Source: Carboxylicivirga caseinilyticus (GTDB lineage: Bacteria > Bacteroidota > Bacteroidia > Bacteroidales > Marinilabiliaceae). From it: a stretch of DNA of 64,000 nucleotides. The stretch is from the NCBI GenBank assembly GCA_025499705.1, contig JAFMVE010000031.1, forward strand, positions 1-64,000. Reading direction: 5' to 3'. Shown one piece after another: positions 26,614 to 37,285 of this stretch. The first letter of the stretch is position 1, and each line of letters opens with the position of its first letter. Both the position numbers and the translations under genes were made by a program. Below the pieces are notes generated by a model. The model was given only the letters and a program-made list of their open reading frames with translations. It made no database searches and was not told where the DNA came from.

Positions 26614-29600
26614 ATGTTTATGAAAAATTATTTACGCTTTCGTTTAGGATTGGTCTTATTTCTGGGTTTGCTTATACAAAATAGTTTTGTGTTGGCTCAA
26701 ACCGATTTGTCAGCTGGAGAAATTAGGGAAATTAACCAATACTTTGCAAATAAGTATAGTGAACTTGGTATTCCGATCCTGAAAGGTAATGACGGAACCA
26801 TTCCTAGTTTGGATAATTCATATTGTTCAGATGGTGGATATGTTGATTTGGTACCACCTAGTTGGGCGCCTCAGGCTGCATCAATTGAATGGACAATTAC
26901 AACATTTGTTGGTTCTCCGGAAGAACATCCTACATGGGGTGAATACATAGGGACAGGTCAGAGCACTGTTTTTAGATTTTATTTAGATAGGGTTGAAACT
27001 CTTTATTATGGTCAAAGGATATACTTTGATTATATCCAACGCAATAGCGTTGGATTGCCTGTTGGTACTGTTAATAATGATTATACATTTGTCTATCAGA
27101 CTCCATCGGTGTTTAATTTTGGCGCTGATCAACAAATCTGTTCAGGTGAATCAGCAACCTTAACTCTTAGTGGTTCTGAATCCGGAATGGAATATTTCCT
27201 TATTAATAGTGGTGGAGGCCAGGTTGGTTTCCCAATTTCTGGTACGGGTAGTTCTATTAGTTTTACTGTTTCTACGGCTGATACATATACGGTTGAAGCC
27301 TATAATATAAGTGACAACAATTGTGCAAGTACTATGAACGGTTCGGCAACAGTTGTTGTAAATCCTTTACCTTCAGCATCAGCAGCTAATACCGGACCGG
27401 TATGTTTAGGTGCTGATTTTACCTTGTTAGGTGATCCTGATTTAATGTCCGATTACGAATGGACATATGGAGTTGGTAATGTTGTTGGATCTATTCAAGA
27501 TGTAACATTAAGCTCAAATGATTATGGTGTAGGAACTCATACTTTCACATTAACAATTGTAGATTCAAATACTTGTGAGAATACAACTCAAACAACCGTT
27601 ACCGTTAATTCAATACCAACAGTTACATTATCATATAATGCTCCTGTTTGTGTTGATGGCAATCTTACAATAACAGCTTCACCTGCTGGTGGAAGTGGTG
27701 TGTATGGTAGTTATATATGGACTAAGGATGGTGTTGTTATTCCAGGAGAAACCAACTCCACGTTGGTTATAAATCCTGCATCGTTAAGTGATGCTGGTCA
27801 ATACGGAGCTGTGGTAACGGATGGAGCAGGATGTTCAAGTTCTGAAGGTTTGGTTGATGTGTCTATTCAGGAATTACCGACTCCAACCATAAATGGAAGT
27901 AGTATTTCCGGAACAACTGAGTTGTGTCAGGGAGAAACATTGATTCTTACTGGGGGAGGTGGAGCAAGTGGCGCTGTTTATGAATGGACTCTTCCTGATA
28001 TGAGTACTGTTCTGGGTAATGTTTTAACCATTAATAATATTAGTGCAACTATTCCTGCTGGTGAAACTTATACGTTAAAAATAATTGAAGGTACTTGTGA
28101 AGAAACATTGGATTGGACTGTAATTGCAAATCCAACTCCTGTTGTTACTTTAAGTAGTGATCAAACAAGTGATGAATTTTGTCCGGGAACAAATGTGACT
28201 TTTACTGCCGGTGGTGCAGATGAATATATTTTCTATAAAAATGGGACAGCTGTTGGTAACATTGTTCAAGGTCGTAGTGCTACCAATACCTATTCAGATA
28301 ATACATTGGTTGATGGTGATATTATTTATGTAGAAGGTTTCGATACTAATTATGCAACAGATTGTAGTGCCATAGAAAGTATTACAGTAACCGTATTTGA
28401 TCCTCCAATAGTTTCGCCATCTTATGATCCTACCTGTGATGGTAGTGATTTGCAATTATATGCAAACAGAACCAATGGTACATCTTCATATTCTTTTGCC
28501 TGGTCTCACGAATCAAATGGTTTTACAAGTATAGATGAGAATCCATTAATTTTTTCTGTGGATAAGGCTACTTATGATGGTGTTTATACTGTTGTTGTTA
28601 CAGATGGAAATTCTTGTACAGCCTCAGGCACAGTAAACGTGGTAATTAGCACTTTGCCTGTTCCAACAATCAATGGTGATATTGCGATAACAACTTCTGA
28701 ACTTTGTGAAGGTGATGCATTAAGTCTTACCGGAGGTGGTGGCGTAACCTATTCATGGCTATTGCCAGATGCAAGTGTTAGTGCAGGTTCCGTATTAACA
28801 ATACCAACAACTGTAAAATTAACGCATGAAGGTGTTTATACATTAACTGTTGATGATGGTACTTGTACCAATACATTAGATCATAATGTTGTAATTAATG
28901 AAAATCCAATTGTAACATTATCTTCAGATCAACCGGGAGATGCCTTCTGTGTTGGTACGAATGTTACATTCACAGCAGCTGGTGCCAATGAATATATATT
29001 CTATAAAAATGCAATTGGTGCGGGTAATATTGTTCAGGCTAGGAGTACAGTTAATACTTATTCAGATAATACACTGGTAAATGGTGATGTTATAATTGTT
29101 GAAGGTTTTGATACTAATTTTGCAACAGATTGTAGTGCAACAGCAAATGTAACAGTAACGGTTCATGAAGTAATTGCATCAATAAGTATATCTTCGCCGG
29201 GCTCTGTGATTTGTGCAGGTACCCCTGTTACTTTTAATGCCAGTGCAGTTAAGACACCAAATGATCCAGGAGCGGTATTTAATTATGATTTTCATAGAGT
29301 GCGGGGAGCATCAGATGTTTCCATGCAAAATGGTTCTTCAAGTACTTATACAGATAATGCATTACAGAATGGAGATGAAATATATGTAGTCATTACAGAA
29401 ACAAATTCAGGTTGTAGTGATTCTTCTAATTCTGTATCGATGACGGTTAATGCAAACCCCGTTGTTAACCTAACAGTGGATGCAAATCCTGTTTGTGATG
29501 GAACTACTGTTACTTTTACAGCTACCGTAGCAAATGCATCTGCAACAGTTGTTGCAGCTAATTACGAGTTTTTTGTAAATAATGTAAGTCAACAAAGTGG

Positions 29601-32600
29601 AGCTAGTAATTTGTTTTCTACCAATTCGCTTGCTGACGGGGATGAAGTTTTTGTGTCGGTTACAACAACGGCTTCATGTCAGGCTAGTTCAGCTCCTGAA
29701 TTAGTCATGACTATTAATCCTCTTCCAACACCTGCATTATCAGGTAATTTTACACCTTGTGTAAATAGTACTGAAACATATACAACAGATGCCGGATTTT
29801 CAAATTATGTTTGGATTGTTAGTGGTGGTTCTGTTACAGGTGGAGGAAATGGTAACGATTATGTGGATGTTCTATGGACTAATACAGGGGCTCAAAGTGT
29901 TACTGTGAGTTATGAAACAGCTGAAAGTTGTTCGCCAGCTACACCGACTGTTCAATCCATAACTGTTAATTCTCTTCCTACTATTACGGTTACAGGTGAT
30001 ACAGATGTTTGTATAAATGGAACTGGAACGTATACTACTCAAACAGGAATGTCAAATTATGTTTGGAATATAGTAGGTGGTACCATTCAGTCGAATGATA
30101 ATAATGGAACAATAACTGTTTTATGGAATACGTTGGGTAATGGTTCAGTAAGTGTTAATTATGATAATGCAAATGGATGCTCTGCTGCTGCACCAGCATC
30201 ACTTGCAACTGTTGTTCATGATTTACCTACACCTTCTATTATAGGAAGTAATGATGTTTGTTTAAATTCTATTGAACAATATTCAACGCAAGGAGGCTAC
30301 GTTAATTACGATTGGAATGTAGTTGGGGGAACAATAATTCCAACAGCAAATCCTCATATCATAGATATCCAATGGACTTCTGTTGGTTTACAGAGTGTTA
30401 GTGTTAATTATGAGACTATCAATGGAAACTGTTCAGCAGTTAGTCCATATGTACTCGATGTTCAGGTAAATGATTTACCGGTGCCTGTTATTTCTGGTCC
30501 TGCTGATGTTTGTCAGAACTCGAGTGGAAATATTTATTCAACAGATTTGGGTATGACCGGCTATGTATGGTCAATATCCGGAGGAAGTATTGATTCTGGT
30601 AATGGAACTGAATCTGTATCGGTTACCTGGAATACATCTGGTGCTAATTCTATTTCAGTTACATATATAGATGGTAACGGTTGTGAACCTGTGAGTCCGA
30701 CGGCTTACCCTGTAAATGTAAACGCTTTACCTGTACCAACTATTTCTGGTTCAGCTACTGTTTGTAATGGAGTAAGTGAATCTTATTCTACTGAGTCTGG
30801 AATGAGTAATTATGTATGGACAGTTGGATCAGGTGGAACAATTGCCAGTGGACAAAATACTGAAAGTATTGTGGTTGACTGGAGTGTAAACGGAACTCAT
30901 ACTATTTCTGTGACTTATACAGATACAAATGCCTGTGATCCGCTAGCTGCAACATCTACAACTATCAACGTTGTTGATTTGCCAACTCCGACAATAGCAG
31001 GAGATGATGTGGTTTGTGAAGATCATACAGTTATTTACACAACAGAGGGTGGAGCTTCTAATTACGATTGGCAAATAGTAGGGGGTACTATTCTTACTAC
31101 CAATCCTGAAAATTCAAATTTGGTAGAAGTAATTTGGACTACTGGTGTTGGAAGACAAATAAGTGTAAATTATGAACTGGCCTCTTGTCCGGCTGCAACT
31201 CCATTTGTGTTGCCGGTAACTGTAAATGCTATACCAACCGTTTCATTAAATGGTCCAACAGAAGCATGTTTAAACACAACAGGTCATGTATATTCCACAG
31301 AATCAGGACAAAATAATTATCAATGGAATGTGTCAGGTGGTACTATTACTGCTGGTTTTGGCACTGATCAAATAACTGTTACATGGGATGTGGTTGGACA
31401 AGGTTCTGTTGAAGTTAATTATGATAACACAAGTGGATGTAATGCAGTTGCTCCAACCCAGGTTGATGTAACAGTTCACCCATTACCAGTTCCAACTATT
31501 TCAGGAAGTAATACTGTATGTAATAAATATTCAGAAGTTTATTCAACAGAATTAAGTATGACCAATTATACCTGGATAGTAACAGGTGGTACAATTATTT
31601 CTGGTGATGGTACGAATGAAATTACTGTTGAATGGAATACTGTTGGAACACAATCCATCTCAGTTAGTTACACAGATCCAAATTTATGTGATGTTGCTTC
31701 TCCAACAATTCTGGATGTAACAGTTCAAGATACACCGGTACCAACTATAACTGGTTCAGCCGATGCATGTAATAATAACACAGAGGTATATTCTACAGAA
31801 AGTGGAAATCTAAACTATGTATGGACTGTTACCGGAGGATCAATAATATCCGGTTCAGGAACAGATGCAATTACTGTTAATTGGGAGAATGATGGTTTAC
31901 AGCAAATTACAGTTAACTACGAATTTGCTAATGGTTGTTCAGCCCCATCATCAACAGTTCTTGATGTTACTGTAAATCCATTATCTGGTGTGTCGTTGGT
32001 TGCATCACCTGGTTTAAGTGTTCTTGCAGGTACTCAAATAACATTTACTGCAAGCGGTACAGATGTTGTTAATTATGTTTATAAAGTAAATGGTCTTGAG
32101 GATACATCACATGATGGTTCAGATACATATTTGTGGACTCCGACCGATGTAAACGATGACCAAACTATTATAAGAGTAGTTGCTGAAACCAGCACTGGAT
32201 GTAAAGATAGCACTGAGTTGATAGTGAGTGTTTTTGAAGGACTTATATCATATGATCTTATAGCGACAGCCTCTGAATATTGTGGTGATGGTAGTGAGGT
32301 AGCAACAGGTATAAGTATCTATTTGTCAGGTGCTCAAATAGGAATAACCTATGACTTAATGCAAGTTTCTGATAACTCTGTTGTTTCGAGTATCACTTAC
32401 GATGGAACTAATACCATTATATGGAATGACATTATCGGAACTGAAACATATAAAGTGGAAGCATACAATGCAAGTGTGCCTGCTGATCGTCTGGAAATGA
32501 ATAACCAGGTGACAATAACCAGAAACGATTTACCGACAGTATTCAATTTAAGTCCTGCTATTGTAGAAACAACTTGTACCAGTGGTTCGGATATTATCCT

Positions 32601-35600
32601 GGATGGATCTGAAGTAGGAGTAGAGTACTATTTATTAATTAATGGTGCAGTGCTTTCATCTTTAAGTGGAGATGGTAATCAATTGAACTTTGGACCCCAA
32701 ACGGTTGTGGGAATCTATACAATTCAGGCTGTAAATACGATAACAGGTTGTATTTCAATCATGAATAATCAATATCAAATAGATGTGACTTATTCAGGAA
32801 ACAACTATGAAGTTTATACAGATGCCAATACTGATCCGAGAGATGGTACATATTGCGAAGATGGATCAGGTGTTAATATCTATTTGTCAGGTGCTGATGA
32901 TGGTATTGTTTATCGACTATATCTGGATGGTGTTGAAGTGAAAACAGCTGTTGGTGTAGCCGGATCTATTGTTGATTTTGGTCCACAAACTGCAGAAGGA
33001 ACTTACACAGTTGCGGTTGAAGAAGGGGGGTGTTATTTCCCAATGGATGAATATGTAATTGTTACAATTCAACCTATGCCAACAGCTTTTAATCTTATCG
33101 CTCTGAATAATATACCTAGCTACTGTCCTGAAGATACGGGTGTTAAATTATTACTTGACAATCAGGAAGCTGGTGTAAGATATACCTTATTTAAGGATGG
33201 TGTTTATGCTGAAGATATTTTATCTTCAACAAGTGGTTTGCCATTAGAGTTTACTGGCGATTATACAGTAGGTACATACTCTGTAACAGCCAATGTTGAA
33301 GGTTTGACTTGTGGTGCTTCAATGGCTAATACTTTGGATATTACATTAAATGTTCTTCCGGTTGTTCTTGACTTACAAGGAGAAGATTCTTTCTGTGAAG
33401 GAGGAGGAACAGCAGAATTATATATTAATAATCCTGAAACAGATGTTGATTATGAATTAATGCTTGATAGTAATCCAACAGGTGATTTCGGAACTATTTC
33501 AGGAGCTCAGATTATATGGACTGTGAGTAGTGAAGGTTTGTATACAGTTAGAGCAGTTAAGCAAGATCCAACAACTTCTTGTTCACCAACAGTGATGAAT
33601 GGATCTGTAACAGTTACAATGACAAACTTACCGGAAGATCGTACACTTACAGTCGTTGATGGTACCGACTGTACAAATGGAACTATTATAACAGTTCCGA
33701 ACAGTGAAGCTGGAATTACATATGTTGTTATTAATATGGCAACAGATATGCTGGTTCCTGGATACGAAATAATTGGAGATGGTGGAAATATATCATTTGA
33801 TCCAATTTTTGATGCAGACGGTTACTATAGAGTAGAGGCATACAATGGATCTTGTATGACTGTCATTGATGATACATTTAATTCACCTGTCCATGTGGCC
33901 ATTGCTGGTGTTGTGGGTAAACGAGTTGTTGACTACATTCCATCAGGTCCGATATGTGTTGGTTCAGGTGGCATAACAATCAGAGTTAATTCACCAGAAG
34001 CTGATGTTGATTATGTTCTTTATCGAATTGATGGTAGTGGAAATGATGTTCTAGTAGATGTAATCAATCAGCCAAATGTGTCTGATCCAATTGAATTTAG
34101 CCAACTGTTTGCTGAAGGAACCTATAAAGTAATTGGTTTTGATGACTATCAAAATGATCCTTTGGGCTGTAGTAATGAAATGCTTAATCGTGTAACAATT
34201 TCTTACAATCCATTACCAAAAGCCTTCAGATTATATGGAGCCGAGAAATATTGTAGTGCAGATCCTGCAGTATTAACATTGGATGGTTCTGAATTTAATT
34301 ACGAATACATTTTATTACGTAATGATGGTACAGGTAATGTTCCGGTTGAAACAAAATATGGTACAGGTGCTGAATTAGAGTTTGTTCCAGTAACTGTTGA
34401 TGGATCATATACTGTTTATAGTATTTCACCTGATGGTTGTACGTCAAGTATGAGAGATACAGTAAGTATTTCAGCAGGTGATGATATAATTGAACAGTTA
34501 GTTTCAGGAGGTAACGTATACGAATACTGCTCATCAGAAGGCGGTGTTACGATTACTTTAGCCGATCAACAAACTGATGTACTTTATCAGGCAGTGAATG
34601 CTGATGGTGAAGTAGCTGCCGAAGTAATCGGATTAACTGCAGGTTCTCCAGTCGATCTAGGGCCTTTAACAACAGGTAAATATGCTATCTGGGGTAGTTA
34701 TGGAGAATTAGGTTGTAGAACATTGATGAATAATACTGATTCTGTTGAAGTAATTGGTATTGAAGAGCCTGAGAAGAAAATAGTAACATCAGATGCCTAT
34801 AGCGTTTGTGGTTCAGTTGGAACAACAATACGACTTGCTGATAGTCAGATTGGAATAGAATATTATATTGATAATGGTACTATTCAAAGTGACACGTTAA
34901 TAGGTGATGGTAACGAGCTAACCTGGTTGGTTACTGAATCAGGATTAGGACAGATTACCTATCAGATAATTGCAATAGCGAATACAACGTGTAATGCGGT
35001 AATGGGTACTATAGATATCACATATAAAGACGGACCATCTGATTATACAATGTTTGCCATATCTAATGGAATAGAATCTTCTGATACTGTTCGATATTGT
35101 GCAGATGGTATTGGTGTTGAGTTGGGAGTAAATGCAACAGAAAGTGGTATTGCTTATATTCTATATCGCGATTTTACGGAAGATATCGGTTATATAAGTG
35201 GTGACGGAAGTAACAGGATTTTCTCAGGTTATTTCATGGGCGCTGAGGCTGATACAGTTGAATATTCGGTACGTGCTGTTAATATTGATACAGGATGTGA
35301 GGTGTGGTGGTCTGATACAATTCAGGTTATTGAGGATGCTTTACCAACAATATTTGACCTTGAATTACGCATGAGTAACGGTACAAATTATTTTGACTGT
35401 GCAGATATGTGTCAGGGACAGGTAAGTGTTGATACATTAATATTAAATGGATCTGAATTGGGTACGAGCTATGAATTATTAATTAATGATACTTCATTTA
35501 TTCCTGCGGTGGATAGTATAGGTACAGCAAATGTAATTAAATACGGACCAAGAGATTTACCTGGATATTATACAGTACAGGCTGTGTCGGAACATGGTTG

Positions 35601-36327
35601 TGTATCAATGATGAACGGTATGATTCAACTTTATCAGGAACCTCTTATTGCAATCAATGATACCTTAATGCTTAAAAATGGATTACTTACCGACAGTATT
35701 GATGTTTGGGCTAATGATATTAAAGATGAAGTTTTATTGGATAAGTTAGGTACAAATATTGCCTTTGAATTAATGTATTTATCAGCAGATGGTAATTACA
35801 CCCAGGATATGGCTGTAACAACTGACTATGGTAATAAGATAACCATTAATAATAGAGGTAAGCTTGAATTTAAGAAATCACCAACGTTTTATGGACGTGA
35901 TACCGTTAGATACATTGTGAGAAATACTGATTATGCCGAGAGAATCGATACAGCATATGTTTATTTCTTTGTAGGTAACATAGATGTTGATGATGATAAT
36001 AGTATTCTGATACCAAATGCATTCTCACCTAATAATGATGGTTTTAATGATGTATTTGAGATTGATGGAGAATTTAAGGCTGAAGTAGCAGAGTCTAAAT
36101 TAGAGGTATTCAATCGTTGGGGTACTGTGGTTTACAGATCAAAAGGTAAGCAATATGATAATACTTGGGATGGCAAATCAAATGCCGGAGCAATGGTTTC
36201 GCTGGGTAATAACTTGCCGGATGGTACTTATTTCTATGTGTTTACAATCAAAATAAATAATGCTGAAGCGGGCTCAACAAAGGTTGAAACCAGAGAATAT
36301 AATGGTTCAATTGAAATACGACGCTAG
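26614..36327 (+). CDS. Giant T9SS-secreted Ig/PKD repeat protein (gliding-type C terminus)
   Basis: A 3237-residue surface or secreted protein. A signal peptide (FRLGLVLFLGLLIQNSFVLAQ, ending at about residue 29) is followed by Ig/PKD-like modules: mixed modules to about residue 1030, nine tandem modules of about 84 residues (about 1036-1790), then about twelve modules of a second type (about 1886-3010), a cadherin-like segment, and a C-terminal gliding-motility-associated (CHU_C/type B) sorting domain with LIPNAFSPNNDGFNDVFEI and LEVFNRWGTVVY in the last 115 residues. Type B domains direct export by the type IX system and usually need a PorP/SprF partner, which is encoded 5 bases downstream. 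Each module carries paired cysteines. No enzyme domain is seen, so an adhesin or gliding role like SprB is inferred. Confidence 0.92.
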   Translation: MFMKNYLRFRLGLVLFLGLLIQNSFVLAQTDLSAGEIREINQYFANKYSELGIPILKGNDGTIPSLDNSYCSDGGYVDLVPPSWAPQAASIEWTITTFVGSPEEHPTWGEYIGTGQSTVFRFYLDRVETLYYGQRIYFDYIQRNSVGLPVGTVNNDYTFVYQTPSVFNFGADQQICSGESATLTLSGSESGMEYFLINSGGGQVGFPISGTGSSISFTVSTADTYTVEAYNISDNNCASTMNGSATVVVNPLPSASAANTGPVCLGADFTLLGDPDLMSDYEWTYGVGNVVGSIQDVTLSSNDYGVGTHTFTLTIVDSNTCENTTQTTVTVNSIPTVTLSYNAPVCVDGNLTITASPAGGSGVYGSYIWTKDGVVIPGETNSTLVINPASLSDAGQYGAVVTDGAGCSSSEGLVDVSIQELPTPTINGSSISGTTELCQGETLILTGGGGASGAVYEWTLPDMSTVLGNVLTINNISATIPAGETYTLKIIEGTCEETLDWTVIANPTPVVTLSSDQTSDEFCPGTNVTFTAGGADEYIFYKNGTAVGNIVQGRSATNTYSDNTLVDGDIIYVEGFDTNYATDCSAIESITVTVFDPPIVSPSYDPTCDGSDLQLYANRTNGTSSYSFAWSHESNGFTSIDENPLIFSVDKATYDGVYTVVVTDGNSCTASGTVNVVISTLPVPTINGDIAITTSELCEGDALSLTGGGGVTYSWLLPDASVSAGSVLTIPTTVKLTHEGVYTLTVDDGTCTNTLDHNVVINENPIVTLSSDQPGDAFCVGTNVTFTAAGANEYIFYKNAIGAGNIVQARSTVNTYSDNTLVNGDVIIVEGFDTNFATDCSATANVTVTVHEVIASISISSPGSVICAGTPVTFNASAVKTPNDPGAVFNYDFHRVRGASDVSMQNGSSSTYTDNALQNGDEIYVVITETNSGCSDSSNSVSMTVNANPVVNLTVDANPVCDGTTVTFTATVANASATVVAANYEFFVNNVSQQSGASNLFSTNSLADGDEVFVSVTTTASCQASSAPELVMTINPLPTPALSGNFTPCVNSTETYTTDAGFSNYVWIVSGGSVTGGGNGNDYVDVLWTNTGAQSVTVSYETAESCSPATPTVQSITVNSLPTITVTGDTDVCINGTGTYTTQTGMSNYVWNIVGGTIQSNDNNGTITVLWNTLGNGSVSVNYDNANGCSAAAPASLATVVHDLPTPSIIGSNDVCLNSIEQYSTQGGYVNYDWNVVGGTIIPTANPHIIDIQWTSVGLQSVSVNYETINGNCSAVSPYVLDVQVNDLPVPVISGPADVCQNSSGNIYSTDLGMTGYVWSISGGSIDSGNGTESVSVTWNTSGANSISVTYIDGNGCEPVSPTAYPVNVNALPVPTISGSATVCNGVSESYSTESGMSNYVWTVGSGGTIASGQNTESIVVDWSVNGTHTISVTYTDTNACDPLAATSTTINVVDLPTPTIAGDDVVCEDHTVIYTTEGGASNYDWQIVGGTILTTNPENSNLVEVIWTTGVGRQISVNYELASCPAATPFVLPVTVNAIPTVSLNGPTEACLNTTGHVYSTESGQNNYQWNVSGGTITAGFGTDQITVTWDVVGQGSVEVNYDNTSGCNAVAPTQVDVTVHPLPVPTISGSNTVCNKYSEVYSTELSMTNYTWIVTGGTIISGDGTNEITVEWNTVGTQSISVSYTDPNLCDVASPTILDVTVQDTPVPTITGSADACNNNTEVYSTESGNLNYVWTVTGGSIISGSGTDAITVNWENDGLQQITVNYEFANGCSAPSSTVLDVTVNPLSGVSLVASPGLSVLAGTQITFTASGTDVVNYVYKVNGLEDTSHDGSDTYLWTPTDVNDDQTIIRVVAETSTGCKDSTELIVSVFEGLISYDLIATASEYCGDGSEVATGISIYLSGAQIGITYDLMQVSDNSVVSSITYDGTNTIIWNDIIGTETYKVEAYNASVPADRLEMNNQVTITRNDLPTVFNLSPAIVETTCTSGSDIILDGSEVGVEYYLLINGAVLSSLSGDGNQLNFGPQTVVGIYTIQAVNTITGCISIMNNQYQIDVTYSGNNYEVYTDANTDPRDGTYCEDGSGVNIYLSGADDGIVYRLYLDGVEVKTAVGVAGSIVDFGPQTAEGTYTVAVEEGGCYFPMDEYVIVTIQPMPTAFNLIALNNIPSYCPEDTGVKLLLDNQEAGVRYTLFKDGVYAEDILSSTSGLPLEFTGDYTVGTYSVTANVEGLTCGASMANTLDITLNVLPVVLDLQGEDSFCEGGGTAELYINNPETDVDYELMLDSNPTGDFGTISGAQIIWTVSSEGLYTVRAVKQDPTTSCSPTVMNGSVTVTMTNLPEDRTLTVVDGTDCTNGTIITVPNSEAGITYVVINMATDMLVPGYEIIGDGGNISFDPIFDADGYYRVEAYNGSCMTVIDDTFNSPVHVAIAGVVGKRVVDYIPSGPICVGSGGITIRVNSPEADVDYVLYRIDGSGNDVLVDVINQPNVSDPIEFSQLFAEGTYKVIGFDDYQNDPLGCSNEMLNRVTISYNPLPKAFRLYGAEKYCSADPAVLTLDGSEFNYEYILLRNDGTGNVPVETKYGTGAELEFVPVTVDGSYTVYSISPDGCTSSMRDTVSISAGDDIIEQLVSGGNVYEYCSSEGGVTITLADQQTDVLYQAVNADGEVAAEVIGLTAGSPVDLGPLTTGKYAIWGSYGELGCRTLMNNTDSVEVIGIEEPEKKIVTSDAYSVCGSVGTTIRLADSQIGIEYYIDNGTIQSDTLIGDGNELTWLVTESGLGQITYQIIAIANTTCNAVMGTIDITYKDGPSDYTMFAISNGIESSDTVRYCADGIGVELGVNATESGIAYILYRDFTEDIGYISGDGSNRIFSGYFMGAEADTVEYSVRAVNIDTGCEVWWSDTIQVIEDALPTIFDLELRMSNGTNYFDCADMCQGQVSVDTLILNGSELGTSYELLINDTSFIPAVDSIGTANVIKYGPRDLPGYYTVQAVSEHGCVSMMNGMIQLYQEPLIAINDTLMLKNGLLTDSIDVWANDIKDEVLLDKLGTNIAFELMYLSADGNYTQDMAVTTDYGNKITINNRGKLEFKKSPTFYGRDTVRYIVRNTDYAERIDTAYVYFFVGNIDVDDDNSILIPNAFSPNNDGFNDVFEIDGEFKAEVAESKLEVFNRWGTVVYRSKGKQYDNTWDGKSNAGAMVSLGNNLPDGTYFYVFTIKINNAEAGSTKVETREYNGSIEIRR
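27610..29170 (+). repeat. Tandem duplication of a three-module block (about 770 bp)
   Basis: Two successive blocks share the same module order: an Ig-like module ending VVTDGxxC, a module with LPxPTINGxxxTxELC and LTGGGG, and a module with VTLSSDQ, YIFYKN and VEGFDTN. The VTLSSDQ anchors are 768 bases (256 residues) apart, and the third modules are nearly identical, which points to a relatively recent in-frame duplication. Confidence 0.75.
29719..31980 (+). repeat. Nine tandem 84-residue PKD/Ig-like modules
   Basis: Each unit of about 251 bases encodes LPxPxIxGxxxVC, then YSTExGMxNYxWxVxGGTI, a strand with ITVxW, then QSISVxYxxxxxC and xPxxxxVTVN. Nine copies follow each other without linkers. 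Sequence drift between copies means they are old relative to the block upstream. Confidence 0.85.
32260..35640 (+). repeat. About twelve tandem modules of a second type
   Basis: Units of roughly 85-100 residues share a cysteine-containing start (YCxDGxGV), then IxLxGSExGVxYxLxxxG, a GDGNxLxFGP turn, and YTVxAVxxxxGCxxxMNxxxxI. One more copy of this type sits near the N terminus (TLTLSGSESGMEYFLI). They differ from the 84-residue family and form the membrane-distal or stalk portion before the sorting domain. Confidence 0.75.
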
Positions 36328-36332
36328 ATTAA

Positions 36333-37271
36333 ATGATGACCATGATGAAATACATATTTCCCATATTATTGATTTTGTGCTTTGCTGTTGGAGCAAATGG
36401 ACAGGATCAGGCTCAATATAACCACTATATTGGTAATCAAGGTATATTGAACCCTGCTTATAACGGTACGCGTGATATCATAAGTGGTTTAATTGTCCAT
36501 CGAAACCAATGGTTAGGAATGAAGAATGCTCCAATGAATGAAGCAATAAATATTCATGGACCCATTGAAGATACCAATTTGGGAGTTGGTGCTATCATTA
36601 CTAACGATAGGATAGGTTTTACCAATACTTTCGAGTTTATGGGAGCTGCATCTTATAAAATTCAGTTGGATCGTCGTGATAAGTTTTTATCATTTGGATT
36701 ACAAATGGGTGTAACATCTAATGTTTATGATGGTACAAAGGCCATTACAATAGATCCTAATGATCCGGTTTATCAGGGCAAGGAAACTAATTTTGGATTT
36801 AATGCAGGGGTAGGTGCTTATTTCTTTGCTAAAGATTATTTTGCAGGATTTTCAATACCTCGTCTTTTTAATCCTCAATTTGATCAGGATAAGTTACATT
36901 TTAAAAACACCTTTAATTATAAAAATATGCATGCCTACTGGTATGGAGGTTATATTTTTGATTGGGGTGAAGTAAAGGTAAAACCAACTGCCTTAATCAG
37001 AACGGTGATTGGTGCCCCACTTACTTTTGATGTGTCAGCCAATGTTCTGTTTGCAGAACAGGTTTGGGTAGGTTTATCCTATAGAAGTATTTCTGAAGTT
37101 GTATTCTTAACTGAATATATAATCAATCGACAATTTACAGTACGATATTCATTCGATTATTCCATATCACCATTAAATACATATGGAAAATACGGTACGC
37201 ATGAAATAGGTATCCAGTTTGATTTCTCTTTCAATAAGCGTCCTGGAATGCGTTCAATCAGGTATTTCTAA
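36333..37271 (+). CDS. PorP/SprF family type IX secretion membrane protein
   Basis: A 312-residue outer-membrane barrel of the PorP/SprF family. A signal peptide ends at about residue 23 (VGANGQ). The family core is visible in QYNHYIGNQGILNPAYNGTR, RNQWLGMKNAPMNEAINIHG and the later GVGAIITNDRIG and YRSISEVVFLTEY strands. SprF-like proteins are required for export of type B cargo such as SprB, and each tends to be encoded beside its own cargo; here it starts 5 bases after the giant repeat protein and is thus its probable partner. The downstream PorE-like gene follows after 14 bases. Confidence 0.95.
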   Translation: MMTMMKYIFPILLILCFAVGANGQDQAQYNHYIGNQGILNPAYNGTRDIISGLIVHRNQWLGMKNAPMNEAINIHGPIEDTNLGVGAIITNDRIGFTNTFEFMGAASYKIQLDRRDKFLSFGLQMGVTSNVYDGTKAITIDPNDPVYQGKETNFGFNAGVGAYFFAKDYFAGFSIPRLFNPQFDQDKLHFKNTFNYKNMHAYWYGGYIFDWGEVKVKPTALIRTVIGAPLTFDVSANVLFAEQVWVGLSYRSISEVVFLTEYIINRQFTVRYSFDYSISPLNTYGKYGTHEIGIQFDFSFNKRPGMRSIRYF

Positions 37272-37285
37272 ATAATTACGGAATT

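Noticed and set aside
29719-31980. Regular repeats considered as a CRISPR array or other DNA repeat
   Set aside because: The 251-base period stays in frame and encodes Ig-like modules; there are no short identical repeats with unique spacers.
34295-34534. 79-codon minus-strand ORF inside the giant adhesin gene
   Set aside because: Low-complexity Leu/Tyr/His translation that is the antisense shadow of the repeat-coding frame.
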